NCBI GenBank assembly: GCA_937870795.1
Contig: CALMWS010000207.1
Span: 1-40,806 of the forward strand
Source: an uncultured Bacteroidota bacterium
GTDB lineage: Bacteria; Bacteroidota; Bacteroidia; Chitinophagales; Saprospiraceae
DNA length: 40,806 bases
Direction of reading: 5' to 3'
Under the pieces are notes generated by a model, which was given only the letters and a program-made list of their open reading frames with translations, was not told the origin of the DNA and searched no databases. Of this stretch, positions 7,730 through 17,150 are shown piece by piece (position 1 is the stretch's first letter; each line of letters opens with the position of its first letter). The translations under genes and the position numbers were made by a program.

Positions 7730-8173
7730 TCAGCGTTTTTGTTTGAAAAAATCTTTGACAAGCATGGAACATTCCTCCATCATCACGCCAAAGCTGATTT
7801 GAGTGTTGGGATGTAACAGTTCCCTGCTATAGCGCATAAATCCCCGTTTATCGTCCTGGGCGGCGTAAACGATGCGACCGATTTGGCTCCAATAAAGGGC
7901 ACCGGCACACATTACACAGGGTTCGAGGGTGACATAAAGGGTGCATTCGTTGAGGTATTTGTGATTGAGGTACGAAGAGGCTGAGGTAATGGCAATAATT
8001 TCAGCATGGGCAGTGACATCATTGAGCAATTCGGTTTGATTATAGGCCCTTGCAACGATTTTATTGCCACAGGCTATGACAGCCCCTACCGGTACTTCGT
8101 CGGCGTCAAAGGCCTGTAGGGCCTCATTATAGGCCATTCGCATAAAATATTCATCGGTGAAAATACCTTCCAT
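7730..8173 (-). CDS. tadA: Nucleoside/tRNA adenosine deaminase (TadA-like)
   Basis: A 147-residue zinc deaminase of the CDA fold. The zinc and catalytic residues are HAE (H56, proton-shuttle E58) and PCVMC (C86, C89). The wobble-position tRNA(Arg) adenosine is the expected substrate, giving inosine. Guanine-deaminase-like members share the fold, so the substrate is not certain. The longest frame begins at TTG 8200, but the -7 box TACTTTTG (8195-8188) overlaps that extension, so ATG 8173 was chosen. It is divergent from guaB. Confidence 0.88.
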   Translation of the reverse strand: MEGIFTDEYFMRMAYNEALQAFDADEVPVGAVIACGNKIVARAYNQTELLNDVTAHAEIIAITSASSYLNHKYLNECTLYVTLEPCVMCAGALYWSQIGRIVYAAQDDKRGFMRYSRELLHPNTQISFGVMMEECSMLVKDFFKQKR

Positions 8174-8187
8174 GCCAAAATTTTTGC

Positions 8188-8195
8188 CAAAAGTA
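8188..8195 (-). promoter_or_regulatory. tadA -7 promoter box
   Basis: TACTTTTG on the minus strand matches TAnnTTTG and lies 14 bases before ATG 8173. It excludes the TTG start at 8200. Confidence 0.5.
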
Positions 8196-8237
8196 AGCAA
8201 AGCTTAAAACTTTGAAAAAGTGCTTTTTTCGGCATCA

Positions 8238-8269
8238 TTTTGGCAATTAAATATTTGTCCGTATTTTTG
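8238..8269 (+). promoter_or_regulatory. guaB promoter (-33 and -7 boxes)
   Basis: TTTTG at 8238-8242, then 19 bases, then TATTTTTG at 8262-8269: a textbook sigma-ABfr promoter. The -7 box ends three bases before ATG 8273, so transcription should begin at or next to the start codon. The mRNA would be leaderless or nearly so. Confidence 0.75.
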
Positions 8270-8272
8270 CAC

Positions 8273-9757
8273 ATGGAATCATTCAATACCAATAGCATCA
8301 AAATCCTCGAAGAGGCACTCACTTTTGACGATGTGCTGCTTATTCCAAGCTATTCCGAGGTTCTTCCAAGAGAAGTCAACATTACTACCCAATTCACTAC
8401 CGACATCCGGCTCAATGCGCCCATTGTATCGGCGGCTATGGATTCGGTGACGGAATACAGGCTTGCCATTGCCATTGCGAGAGAAGGAGGGATTGGCATC
8501 ATCCATAAAAACATGAGTATCCAGGCCCAGGCCGAGCAGGTGCGAAAGGTTAAAAGATCAGAGAGCGGTATGATCCTCGATCCTGTGGTGCTCCATCCGG
8601 AATCATTGGTCAAAGATGCCCACCACCTGATGAAAATCCATAAGATCGGGGGCATTCCCGTCATCGACCATCAAAATACACTTGTTGGCATCCTTACCAA
8701 TCGCGACCTGCGATTTGAAACCGATTTGGCAAAACCGGTGAGCGAGATTATGACACGTGAAAAATTGATCACAGCTCCCCAGGGCACTACGCTGATGCAG
8801 GCAAAAGAAATCCTGCAGCAGTTTAAAATAGAAAAGTTGCCGGTCATAGACAACAATTATAAATTGGTAGGCCTCATAACCTACAAAGACATCATGAAGA
8901 TCGAAAACTACCCCAATTCCAGCAAAGACAGTCACGGACGACTCCTGGTAGGGGCTGCTGTAGGAGTGACCCACGACATGCTGGATCGCGTTTCTGCATT
9001 GGTTGACGTGGATGTGGATGTAGTGACCGTTGATACGGCGCACGGCCACAGCAAGGGTGTTTTGGATGCTGTATACAATTTGAGAAAAGCATTTCCATAC
9101 TTACAAATTGTAGGTGGCAACGTGGCAACGGGTGAAGGAGCAAGGGCCCTCGCCGAAGCTGGTGCCAATGCGGTTAAGGTGGGCGTAGGTCCGGGCAGCA
9201 TTTGTACCACTCGTATTGTGGCGGGTGTGGGCGTTCCCCAACTTTCAGCCATCATGCACGCACATACAGGACTCAAAGGTACAGGTGTACCCATCATTGG
9301 AGATGGTGGCATACGTTACACAGGTGATATAGCCAAGGCACTGGTGGCAGGAGCCAATACCATCATGGCAGGATCCCTTTTTGCAGGCACCGAGGAAGCT
9401 CCAGGTGAAACCATCTTGCTGGAAGGCAGAAAATTTAAGGTATACAGAGGCATGGGCTCGCTGGGTGCAATGGAAGGCGGATCCAAAGACCGCTACTTTC
9501 AGGATGTAGAAGACGATATCAAAAAACTGGTTCCTGAAGGCATCGAAGGTCGTGTACCTTTTAAAGGTTCCGTTTCTGAAGTAATGGTGCAATACCTTGG
9601 TGGTCTGCGGGCCAGCATGGGTTACTGTGGTGCTCCTACCATTGCCGACTTACAAAAAAGTAAGATGGTAAAAATTACCAACTCCGGCATGAGGGAAAGT
9701 CACCCACACAATATTACCATCACCAAAGAATCGCCCAACTATTCTAAAAACGGTTAA
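8273..9757 (+). CDS. guaB: Inosine-5'-monophosphate dehydrogenase
   Basis: A 494-residue enzyme that oxidises IMP to XMP with NAD, the first committed step of GMP synthesis. The N-terminal [10 protein letters not shown] strand is followed by a CBS-domain pair (about residues 95-210), then the barrel with [11 protein letters not shown] (catalytic cysteine near residue 311), the [10 protein letters not shown] phosphate-binding stretch and the [14 protein letters not shown] flap. Length is normal. The longest frame begins upstream at 8240, within the promoter. ATG 8273, just after the -7 box, is the credible start. Its 3' end is two bases from the convergent alkB-like gene, with no visible terminator between. 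Confidence 0.97.
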   Translation: MESFNTNSIKILEEALTFDDVLLIPSYSEVLPREVNITTQFTTDIRLNAPIVSAAMDSVTEYRLAIAIAREGGIGIIHKNMSIQAQAEQVRKVKRSESGMILDPVVLHPESLVKDAHHLMKIHKIGGIPVIDHQNTLVGILTNRDLRFETDLAKPVSEIMTREKLITAPQGTTLMQAKEILQQFKIEKLPVIDNNYKLVGLITYKDIMKIENYPNSSKDSHGRLLVGAAVGVTHDMLDRVSALVDVDVDVVTVDTAHGHSKGVLDAVYNLRKAFPYLQIVGGNVATGEGARALAEAGANAVKVGVGPGSICTTRIVAGVGVPQLSAIMHAHTGLKGTGVPIIGDGGIRYTGDIAKALVAGANTIMAGSLFAGTEEAPGETILLEGRKFKVYRGMGSLGAMEGGSKDRYFQDVEDDIKKLVPEGIEGRVPFKGSVSEVMVQYLGGLRASMGYCGAPTIADLQKSKMVKITNSGMRESHPHNITITKESPNYSKNG

Positions 9758-9759
9758 AC

Positions 9760-10818
9760 TCAGGCCAGATCCATACCTGCAGTGTGGGTCGACTTATATC
9801 GCCTGATCTCTCTGTGCATAACCCAAAACCAGAGAGGTGGTATCAAAGAGAGTAGCATCATACCCGGATAGCCGGTAGGCATTTGCGGACTTTCATCAAA
9901 GTGCCGCAAAATCTGGTATTTTCTGTTGGCCTGGTAATGATGATCGGAATGTCTCGTTAGTTCCAATAAAACCACCCTGCCCAATGAATGATTTGAGTTC
10001 CAGGAATGTACAGGCATCGTGCGCTCATAATACCCACTTTCATTTCGCTTGCGAACCAGGCCGTAATGTTCAATGTAATTGACGGTCTCCAATAATAGCA
10101 TGCCCATTAGTGCAGCACCCAAATAATACAAAAGAATCCAGCCTCCAAAGAAAAAATAAATAATAAGAATGATGCAGAGCTGTACCATCTGAAACCACCA
10201 CATTTGATTTTCCAGTGACCAAAATCCGATCCCATGTTTGCTGTTTTCTTTCAATTGTATCTTCCATGCCGATATCCATGAATCTCTGATAGACCTTATA
10301 TAAAAACCATAGACAGTTTCACCTTTTCGGGCTGAAGCAGGATCTTCTTCGGTTGCTACTCTGAGGTGATGACCTTTGTTGTGTTCAATAAAAAAGTGGA
10401 GGTACAGTGTTGAAGCCAGCAATACTTTGCTCAATAGCTGTTCATAAGTCTTAGATCGGTGACCCAATTCATGGGCTACATTGATGCCAAGAACTCCGCA
10501 TGATAAGCCAAATGCCGTGATTTTGCCCAGTCTCTCCCACCATAACAAACTTGCGTCTTGCATTTGCATCAGAAAATAATACCACAATAAATATTGCATG
10601 GGTACAAAGCAGTATAGTATCCAATCATAAACGCGAGCTGCACCTGCCTTTTGCTCTGCATCTTCATTCATATTGTGCGTATTGCCTCTCAATAACAATT
10701 CAAGTAAAGGCAGCAATCCAAATAAATAAATGAGGGCAGCAAAACAAACCCATCCTCTGCCCTGAAGCGAAAAATATACCACCAAAGGAACGGTATAGGC
10801 AATGCTGTATTTCCACAT
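9760..10818 (-). CDS. alkB: AlkB-type alkane 1-monooxygenase
   Basis: A 352-residue membrane di-iron hydroxylase with about six transmembrane helices. The histidine clusters are HELGH (116-120), EHNKGHH (145-151), NYIEHYG (247-253) and LTRHSDHH (287-294), the pattern and spacing of AlkB/XylM enzymes. It would hydroxylate the terminal carbon of alkanes or a related lipid, with electrons from rubredoxin. No rubredoxin or rubredoxin reductase gene is visible nearby. It is somewhat shorter than Pseudomonas AlkB (about 400 residues). Start ATG 10818 has no clear -7 box. The true substrate may be a fatty acyl or isoprenoid chain rather than an alkane. Confidence 0.85.
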   Translation of the reverse strand: MWKYSIAYTVPLVVYFSLQGRGWVCFAALIYLFGLLPLLELLLRGNTHNMNEDAEQKAGAARVYDWILYCFVPMQYLLWYYFLMQMQDASLLWWERLGKITAFGLSCGVLGINVAHELGHRSKTYEQLLSKVLLASTLYLHFFIEHNKGHHLRVATEEDPASARKGETVYGFYIRSIRDSWISAWKIQLKENSKHGIGFWSLENQMWWFQMVQLCIILIIYFFFGGWILLYYLGAALMGMLLLETVNYIEHYGLVRKRNESGYYERTMPVHSWNSNHSLGRVVLLELTRHSDHHYQANRKYQILRHFDESPQMPTGYPGMMLLSLIPPLWFWVMHREIRRYKSTHTAGMDLA

Positions 10819-10852
10819 ATTATACTTATTTATGATCGCAATTAAATTTGAC

Positions 10853-12052
10853 TTATAAATAACTCAACCACCATTGCTCTTTATGGCTGGTCTTATATCG
10901 ATCGTAAAAATAACACAACGGATATAAAAAAACAATGACACCAATCCAAACCATATACACCCCGCTCAACGAAAGACCTTCTCCAGGGACCACATACAAA
11001 AAAGGAAAGTGATTTTCGGGATTGTATACCTCGTCCATAGTGTGTCCACGCATAAAAAAAAGACCGGTAGCCAACGCATGAATAAGATAGAGGTGAAGTA
11101 TGTAATAAAAAAAAGCTGTACGACCAAACACCGTAAGCATAGCCGTTAGCCTGTTCTTTACCCTTTCCAACACAGCCAGAAAAATCAAAGCAAAACCAAG
11201 CATGATCGACAAGTAAAGTAAAGATGCGGGGTATTTATCCACATTGATAAAGGAGAGAAAGGTGAGCAATGGTGTAGCTTGTACCGACCAGTCTATTGGG
11301 TCTCCATACCAGTTGGTAAAGCGAAGGAGTACGAAAAAAACAAGCAAACCCAAACCCATATTCAACAAGTTCTTTCTCCTTTTTTCTGCACTATAATCAG
11401 CTACAAACCACTGTCCCAGCCCATAGCCCAGCAGCATCACACCCGTCCATACCGGAAAGGCGTAGACCAACATAGCATTGTGTCCCGGCAAAATTTCATG
11501 GGCGGTAAAAAAGCCATAATGCAAAAAGTCCCACCATAGGGTAGCTTGAAAACCCGGATCATCTTCTACAAAATCAAAAGCATTATGCCCCATTACAATG
11601 ACTAAACCCATCATCACCATCCATTGGGTAGGCACCTTAAAAAACACCAATATACCCATGATAATCATGCTCATACCAATGGCCCATATTACCTGGAAAG
11701 GAATGATTTCATAAGCAGGGTTAAAGGTCCAGGCCAGCGAAACAATAAATATTTCTGCAAACACCAGCCAAAGTCCCCGCTTCACAAGAAAAGAAGCCAA
11801 CTCCGTTGTACTCTTTCTCTGTCCTTGCAAAAAGATCGAAGTACCAGACAACAACACAAAGGCCGGAGCACAAAAATGGGTAATCCAGCGTGTCATAAAC
11901 AAGCCCGGACTGGTAGTTGCCAAATCCAACGGATCATGTGTATTGGCTGTAATGTGAAAATAATCGCGAATATGGTCAAGCGCCATAATCACCATGGCCA
12001 GTCCCCTGACCACATCGATGGAACTGACTCTGTTATTGTTAATTGCACCCAT
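10853..12052 (-). CDS. Multi-pass membrane protein, DUF1624/HGSNAT-like acyltransferase
   Basis: A 399-residue protein with about ten transmembrane helices. The opening SSIDVVRGLAMVIMALDHIRDYF is the hallmark of the DUF1624 / heparan-glucosaminide acetyltransferase catalytic family. Conserved acidic and histidine residues (D-H-IRD) face the first helix. By analogy it would transfer acyl groups to an extracytoplasmic sugar, but the substrate is unknown. The longest frame starts at GTG 12133. ATG 12052, directly before the family motif, is preferred. A strong hairpin (12147-12176) lies upstream. Confidence 0.8.
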   Translation of the reverse strand: MGAINNNRVSSIDVVRGLAMVIMALDHIRDYFHITANTHDPLDLATTSPGLFMTRWITHFCAPAFVLLSGTSIFLQGQRKSTTELASFLVKRGLWLVFAEIFIVSLAWTFNPAYEIIPFQVIWAIGMSMIIMGILVFFKVPTQWMVMMGLVIVMGHNAFDFVEDDPGFQATLWWDFLHYGFFTAHEILPGHNAMLVYAFPVWTGVMLLGYGLGQWFVADYSAEKRRKNLLNMGLGLLVFFVLLRFTNWYGDPIDWSVQATPLLTFLSFINVDKYPASLLYLSIMLGFALIFLAVLERVKNRLTAMLTVFGRTAFFYYILHLYLIHALATGLFFMRGHTMDEVYNPENHFPFLYVVPGEGLSLSGVYMVWIGVIVFLYPLCYFYDRYKTSHKEQWWLSYL

Positions 12053-12146
12053 GGTTTTATCGTTGTTGGTATAAATATATGCGTATTTTTTAAGATTTGG
12101 AAGTAACAGGGGGATTGCAGAAAATATGTTCACATTTTCATATGGT

Positions 12147-12176
12147 GCCCCTACATCAGTAAACAGATGTAGGGGC
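12147..12176. repeat. Perfect 11-bp hairpin in a divergent intergenic region
   Basis: GCCCCTACATC (12147-12157), loop AGTAAACA, GATGTAGGGGC (12166-12176). There is no U-tract on either side. It shares the CCCTACA...TAGGG frame of the family B hairpins but has a different inner stem. The rest of 12053-12419 is AT-rich with no gene. TATCCTTG about 70 bases before ATG 12420 is a one-mismatch -7 candidate. Confidence 0.6.
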
Positions 12177-12419
12177 TATGTTCATATCCTTACTTCAATA
12201 CCATTGTGACAATCTTCTGCCAGAGATCTGAAAGCAGATGCAAATCGTCTCGAAGCCTACGCATTAAATATATTCAAGATTTAAACAAAACCATAATATA
12301 TACTATAAACATATTCAATACTTAAAATACATTAAAAACCACTATTTGTATCCTTGTCGTGATTTTCTTAATTTAACCATTTCGCATGCATTATTTACAA
12401 AACAAAACCAGCTTTAACC

Positions 12420-13739
12420 ATGAAATTTTTAAATCAAAAAACAGCCATCTACCTGTTATTCGGCTTACTGTTGATATCTTACTTTTCCTGTAAGGAAGAA
12501 AAAGTAATATCTGGCACCATGACCGCAAATGAGCTTCATCAGCTCAACCAGGGACTCATTGACATTTCGATGGAAGACGTGTACAATCCACCCATTGCCA
12601 CCCGCATTTTTGCTTATTCCAACCTGGCTGCCTTTGAAGTCAACAACCATCGCAAAGGCAAGTCTTTTTTGGCACAGCACACAGGGGACTCTATTTTCAC
12701 GGTACCGGATAAGCCATGTCCGGATTACGATCTTGCAGCCCTTTTTGCCTTTTGTGAAGTTTCAAAATCTTTGGTGTTCAGCGAATACATGGTCGACACT
12801 TTGTACAACCGACTCACTCAAAAAGCAATTGTAAACGGACAATCGGAGGGTGCCATTAAAGAGTGTAAAGAGTACGCCTCTGCCGTTGCTGACCAAATGA
12901 AAGCATGGATCAAAAAAGACAATTACAAAAATGTAAAATCGGGTGACCAGTACACCATTCATGGCATCGACAGCACATGGGCACTTACACCTCCGGACTA
13001 TGCACAAGCCCTGGAACCTAATTGGCACAAACTCCGACCCATTGTATTAAAAAGTCCTACAGAATTTTTAGCACCGGCAAGGCCTGCCTTCAGTAAAGAA
13101 AAAGGCAGCGATTTTTTTAAAAATGCTACTATGGTTATGGACGAAGGCAATCTCAAAGATTCCTTGCATCAAAAGACTGCATTATACTGGGATGATAATC
13201 CCAATGAATTTAATGACACCGGACACAATACCCACTTTAAACACAAAGTAAGTCCCCCCGCGCACTGGATCAACATTACCCGGCAGTATTTACAAAAGGC
13301 AAATGCTGATTTAAGTCAAAGCATTACCGCTTATTGTGCCGTATCAGTTGCTATGTTTGATGGCATGATCACCTGTTGGGGCATTAAATACAGAGAAAAT
13401 CTCATCAGACCAGTTACCTATATCAACCGATACATGGATAAAAACTGGAAACCACTAATCCAGACTCCACCTTTTCCTGAATACACAAGTGGTCATAGCA
13501 CGGTTTCAGGAAGTGCTTCCATTATTCTCGAATCTTTGTATCCCAACACTGCGGTTACCGATTCTACAGAAGTACCCTTTGGGTTTGCACCACGTAATTT
13601 TAAATCGGCGACTGAAGCCGGCAGGGAAGCCAGTGATTCCCGCTTTTATGGCGGCATCCACTACAAATTTGGTGTTGACAATGGATTTGCTAATGGCAAT
13701 GCCATTGGCCAACACATATTAAACACACTTACGAAATAA
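12420..13739 (+). CDS. Vanadium-dependent haloperoxidase / PAP2-type lipoprotein
   Basis: A 439-residue protein with a lipoprotein signal (hydrophobic stretch then YFSCKEE). The vanadate/phosphate-binding triad of the PAP2 superfamily is present: K323-x6-R330-P331, TSGH (S357, H359) and SR-x5-H (R408, H414). Haloperoxidases use this pocket with vanadate to oxidise halides, and phosphatases use it for phosphoester cleavage. Sequence alone cannot decide between them. It is followed 10 bases later by the VCBS/UnbV gene, very likely as one operon. It is expected to be periplasmic or surface-exposed. Confidence 0.85.
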   Translation: MKFLNQKTAIYLLFGLLLISYFSCKEEKVISGTMTANELHQLNQGLIDISMEDVYNPPIATRIFAYSNLAAFEVNNHRKGKSFLAQHTGDSIFTVPDKPCPDYDLAALFAFCEVSKSLVFSEYMVDTLYNRLTQKAIVNGQSEGAIKECKEYASAVADQMKAWIKKDNYKNVKSGDQYTIHGIDSTWALTPPDYAQALEPNWHKLRPIVLKSPTEFLAPARPAFSKEKGSDFFKNATMVMDEGNLKDSLHQKTALYWDDNPNEFNDTGHNTHFKHKVSPPAHWINITRQYLQKANADLSQSITAYCAVSVAMFDGMITCWGIKYRENLIRPVTYINRYMDKNWKPLIQTPPFPEYTSGHSTVSGSASIILESLYPNTAVTDSTEVPFGFAPRNFKSATEAGREASDSRFYGGIHYKFGVDNGFANGNAIGQHILNTLTK

Positions 13740-13749
13740 TATTATCCTT

Positions 13750-16700
13750 ATGTCGATGGTCAAACAATGCACCACCCTCTATGTGATCTCTTGCCTGTTT
13801 TTGCTCACTTGTAAATCCGACGGGTCGCTGTCTACCGGTGAAGGCATGCTCAACCAGCCCCTGAAGCAAAAACAAATTGAAGGCCTGTTTGAATATATAG
13901 ATGCATCTCAATCCGGCCTGGCCTTTGTCAACAACATGCCGGACTCCATGGCAGCCTACATCTTTAAATACGAATATGCCTTCAACGGCGGTGGTGTAGC
14001 CATTGGTGACATAAACAACGACCAACTGCCCGATGTCTATTTTTCAGGCACCTTCGACCGCAACCGGCTTTACCTTAATCTTGGCAATATGAAGTTTAAG
14101 GACATCACTGACCAAACGGGAGTAGATGGAGGAGCCGGTCTAAAAACAGGTGTAACCATGGCAGATGTCAATGCAGATGGTCTGCTCGATATCTATGTGT
14201 GTAAGTCGGGCCACTTTCCCAATCCCGCCTACAGAGCCAATGCACTCTACATCAACAAAGGCAACCTGCAGTTTAGTGAAGAAGGTGCCAAATACGGACT
14301 ACAGGATGTAAGTTATTCTACCCAATCGTACTTTGCAGATTTTGATACCGATGGCGATCTCGATATGTTTCTGGTTAATCACCCTTTGGGCTGGGATAAA
14401 AAACACGACCTAAATGCCAGCGACGATGGCTATGGCAACCTGAAAGTAATCGAAGATACTACCAGGGTTAGTGTCAGCGACAGACTTTACATCAACGAAG
14501 GAGGAAAATACTTTGACCGCACCAAAGCCTACGGGGTTGACAACATTGCTTTCGGTCTGGGGGCGGTAATTTACGATGCCAATGGTGATGGTTATCCCGA
14601 CATCTATGTAGCTAACGATTATTCAGCTCCCGATTACCTCTACATCAACCAAAATGGCAAAAGATTTGTAAACCATGCCAATGCTGCCTTTAGACACATA
14701 CCCAATAGTTCTATGGGTTGCGATGTTTTCGATGCCAACAATGACGGATATTTTGACCTCTTTGTCAACGACATGATGCCAGAAAAAGACGAACGCATGA
14801 AGGTAACCCGCAGCATTGTCAAAAACTACGATTCCCATCTATTGGGTCGTAAGTTGGGCTACCACGATCAGTTTAGGTTCAATACCTTCCAACTCAGCAA
14901 TGGTGATGGGCAGTATTCTGATATTGCGCTACTGACCGGCACCTATGCCACCGATTGGAGCTGGGCCGTACTGGGTGAAGACTTTGATTACAATGGCTAC
15001 CAGGATCTATTTATTACCAATGGCTACCTCAAGGACATTTTCCACCAGGACTACCTCAAATACGAAATGGATTCTTTGGTGAAAAATACACCCGCCAATC
15101 AAGTGACCAAGGCCTGGAGTCAGCTCACCAAACCAGTGAAACTAACCAACTATTTTTACGCCAATAATGGTGGACTATCCTTCGACAATGTAAGCACGGT
15201 GTGGGCTAGTGACAAACCTTCTTTCTCCAACGGTGCTGCCTACAGCGATTTGGACAACGATGGAGATTTGGATCTTGTGGTCAACAACATCAACGATGCG
15301 GCCTTCCTAATGAGAAATACCGTCATGGAAAAAAACAAGCCCAACTACGTGAGCATTACGCTTAAGGGAGATCAGGCCAATGCCCACGGCATAGGAAGTG
15401 AGATTACGGTTTTTTTTACAGATGGTAGCCTTCAAAAAAAATTGTGCCAGCCAGGAAGAGGGTTTTATTCCTGTGTAGACAGCCGGGTACATTTTGGCTT
15501 TGCCAATGATAAGTCGATTGACCACATTACCGTTAAATGGCCCGATCGCAGTCTGAAAAAATATACGGTCGCCAAAACAGGCCCCATTCAATTGGTCAAA
15601 AATGAAGGTCAGGCTACTCCAGAAGATCCAAAACCTGCCCTGGTGGTGACAACATCCGGTTTTCCTTTTACCCACAAAGAAAACGAATACATCGACTTTA
15701 AAAGAGAACCCCTGCTCCATTTTGAAAACAGCAGTGAAGGTCCGTGCATGGCCAGTGCCGATGTCAATGGCGATGGCAGTGCTGAAATTTACGTCGGCGG
15801 TGCCCACAACCAGGCTGCGGGCTTGTTTACCTTACAAGGCGATAGCTGGAAAGCCATGCCCGTTGCCGACTTTGAAAATGATAAAGTGTATGAAGATACC
15901 GGTGCAGCCTTTGCCGACTTCGACCAAGACGGTGACCAGGACCTGATGGTGGTATCGGGTGGTTATCAGTTTGAAGCGGGTAATCGAAATTACCAGGTGA
16001 GGTACTATCTCAATCAGGGCAAGGGAGATTTTAAGAGAGAGGTCAAAAATTTTCCCAATGTACTCACCAATGCCTCTTCCATTACTACGGGCGACTGGGA
16101 CAGTGACGGAGATTTGGATGTCTTTGTTGGAGGTGGAGCCTGGCCCGGCCAGTATCCTAAAGGTGATAAATCTTTTTACCTGCAAAACAACAAGGAAAGC
16201 TTTAGCATAGCCACGTGTCCTGCTGAACTCAATGAAGCCATTACCAAGGCCGCCGTGAGTGCCGACCTCGATGGCGATCAAAAACCCGAATTGATTACAG
16301 CCGGTGAATATCAGCCTATCCGCATCTTTAAGTGGAACGGCCAGTGGCAACTTAGCCAGACCATCGATAAGTCGGAAGGACTCTGGCAATGCCTTTACGT
16401 AGCAGATGCCGACCAGGACAAGGTGCCCGAAATTTATGCCGGCAACCTCGGTCTCAACAGCTTTTTGGTGGCCAATGAAAAAAATCCTATGCGCATATAC
16501 GGTGGCGACTTTGATGGCAATGACGAGTGGGATGCCATCCACTGCCTAAATAGGGAGGGTAAAGACTACCCCATCCACCACCTTGAAGAATTGCAAACGC
16601 ACATGACCTCGCTGCGCAAAAAATACCTGAGGTACAAACAATTTGCCAATCAGACCCCGCAGGATATCTTTGGTGACAAGCTAGACAAGGCCAAAATCTT

Positions 16701-17055
16701 CAATGCCTATCAAATGACCAGCATGGTCTTTTACAAAGAGGGCAATGGATACAAAGGCCTGGCCCTTCCCACCGAGGCTCAAGTTTCGATGACAAAAGCC
16801 TTTACCATCCTTACCATAGGCGGCCAAAATTATATAGCAGGTATTGGCAACTTTTACGACACCGACTTTGAATACGCCCGCTACGACGCCGGCAAAGGCT
16901 ACCTGCTGTCAGCAGACAAAAATCATAGTTACAAAGTCGCTACCGTACCCGGCTTTACGGCCTATGGCAACCTGCGTTCCCTGGCCACCCCCGATGCCCA
17001 TACCCTGGTGGTGTGTGGCAGCGATGAAGTGTGTAGGGTGATGAGGTGGAGGTAG
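13750..17055 (+). CDS. VCBS/FG-GAP repeat lipoprotein with UnbV/ASPIC domain
   Basis: A 1101-residue exported protein with a lipobox-like LLTC near residue 20. About thirteen calcium-loop repeats of the type DxNxDGxxD run through it (for example DVNADGLLD, DFDTDGDLD, DANGDGYPD, DLDNDGDLD, DWDSDGDLD), consistent with one or two beta-propellers. Between the two sets, about residues 530-620, is an ASPIC/UnbV domain (AHGIGSEITVFF, PGRGFYSC, HFGFA, VKWPD). Such CRTAC1-like proteins are common in Bacteroidota, often beside SusCD-type genes, with no known biochemical function. Here the only partner is the haloperoxidase-like gene immediately upstream. Confidence 0.92.
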   Translation: MSMVKQCTTLYVISCLFLLTCKSDGSLSTGEGMLNQPLKQKQIEGLFEYIDASQSGLAFVNNMPDSMAAYIFKYEYAFNGGGVAIGDINNDQLPDVYFSGTFDRNRLYLNLGNMKFKDITDQTGVDGGAGLKTGVTMADVNADGLLDIYVCKSGHFPNPAYRANALYINKGNLQFSEEGAKYGLQDVSYSTQSYFADFDTDGDLDMFLVNHPLGWDKKHDLNASDDGYGNLKVIEDTTRVSVSDRLYINEGGKYFDRTKAYGVDNIAFGLGAVIYDANGDGYPDIYVANDYSAPDYLYINQNGKRFVNHANAAFRHIPNSSMGCDVFDANNDGYFDLFVNDMMPEKDERMKVTRSIVKNYDSHLLGRKLGYHDQFRFNTFQLSNGDGQYSDIALLTGTYATDWSWAVLGEDFDYNGYQDLFITNGYLKDIFHQDYLKYEMDSLVKNTPANQVTKAWSQLTKPVKLTNYFYANNGGLSFDNVSTVWASDKPSFSNGAAYSDLDNDGDLDLVVNNINDAAFLMRNTVMEKNKPNYVSITLKGDQANAHGIGSEITVFFTDGSLQKKLCQPGRGFYSCVDSRVHFGFANDKSIDHITVKWPDRSLKKYTVAKTGPIQLVKNEGQATPEDPKPALVVTTSGFPFTHKENEYIDFKREPLLHFENSSEGPCMASADVNGDGSAEIYVGGAHNQAAGLFTLQGDSWKAMPVADFENDKVYEDTGAAFADFDQDGDQDLMVVSGGYQFEAGNRNYQVRYYLNQGKGDFKREVKNFPNVLTNASSITTGDWDSDGDLDVFVGGGAWPGQYPKGDKSFYLQNNKESFSIATCPAELNEAITKAAVSADLDGDQKPELITAGEYQPIRIFKWNGQWQLSQTIDKSEGLWQCLYVADADQDKVPEIYAGNLGLNSFLVANEKNPMRIYGGDFDGNDEWDAIHCLNREGKDYPIHHLEELQTHMTSLRKKYLRYKQFANQTPQDIFGDKLDKAKIFNAYQMTSMVFYKEGNGYKGLALPTEAQVSMTKAFTILTIGGQNYIAGIGNFYDTDFEYARYDAGKGYLLSADKNHSYKVATVPGFTAYGNLRSLATPDAHTLVVCGSDEVCRVMRWR

Positions 17056-17084
17056 GGCTAACATAAGCCACCTATTTCGAATAA

Positions 17085-17116
17085 TAAATTTATGTTAAAG
17101 AAGGTAAATTTATGTT
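17085..17116 (+). promoter_or_regulatory. Tandem TAAATTTATGTT boxes upstream of the toxin-antitoxin pair
   Basis: TAAATTTATGTT occurs at 17085-17096 and 17105-17116, a period of 20 bases (about two helical turns). Each contains the palindrome TAAATTTA. The position, just upstream of the -7 box at 17136, fits an operator for the HTH antitoxin. Confidence 0.5.
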
Positions 17117-17135
17117 TCTAAATTTGGAAACTTAT

Positions 17136-17143
17136 TATATTTG
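17136..17143 (+). promoter_or_regulatory. -7 promoter box of the toxin-antitoxin operon
   Basis: TATATTTG, a perfect TAnnTTTG, seven bases before ATG 17151. It lies inside the longest frame (which opens at 17112), so that longer start is rejected. Confidence 0.6.
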
Positions 17144-17150
17144 TAGTCCT

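Noticed and set aside
15832..16542. 236-codon minus frame opposite the VCBS gene
   Set aside because: It is antisense to a protein with clear repeats and results from the codon bias of the real gene.
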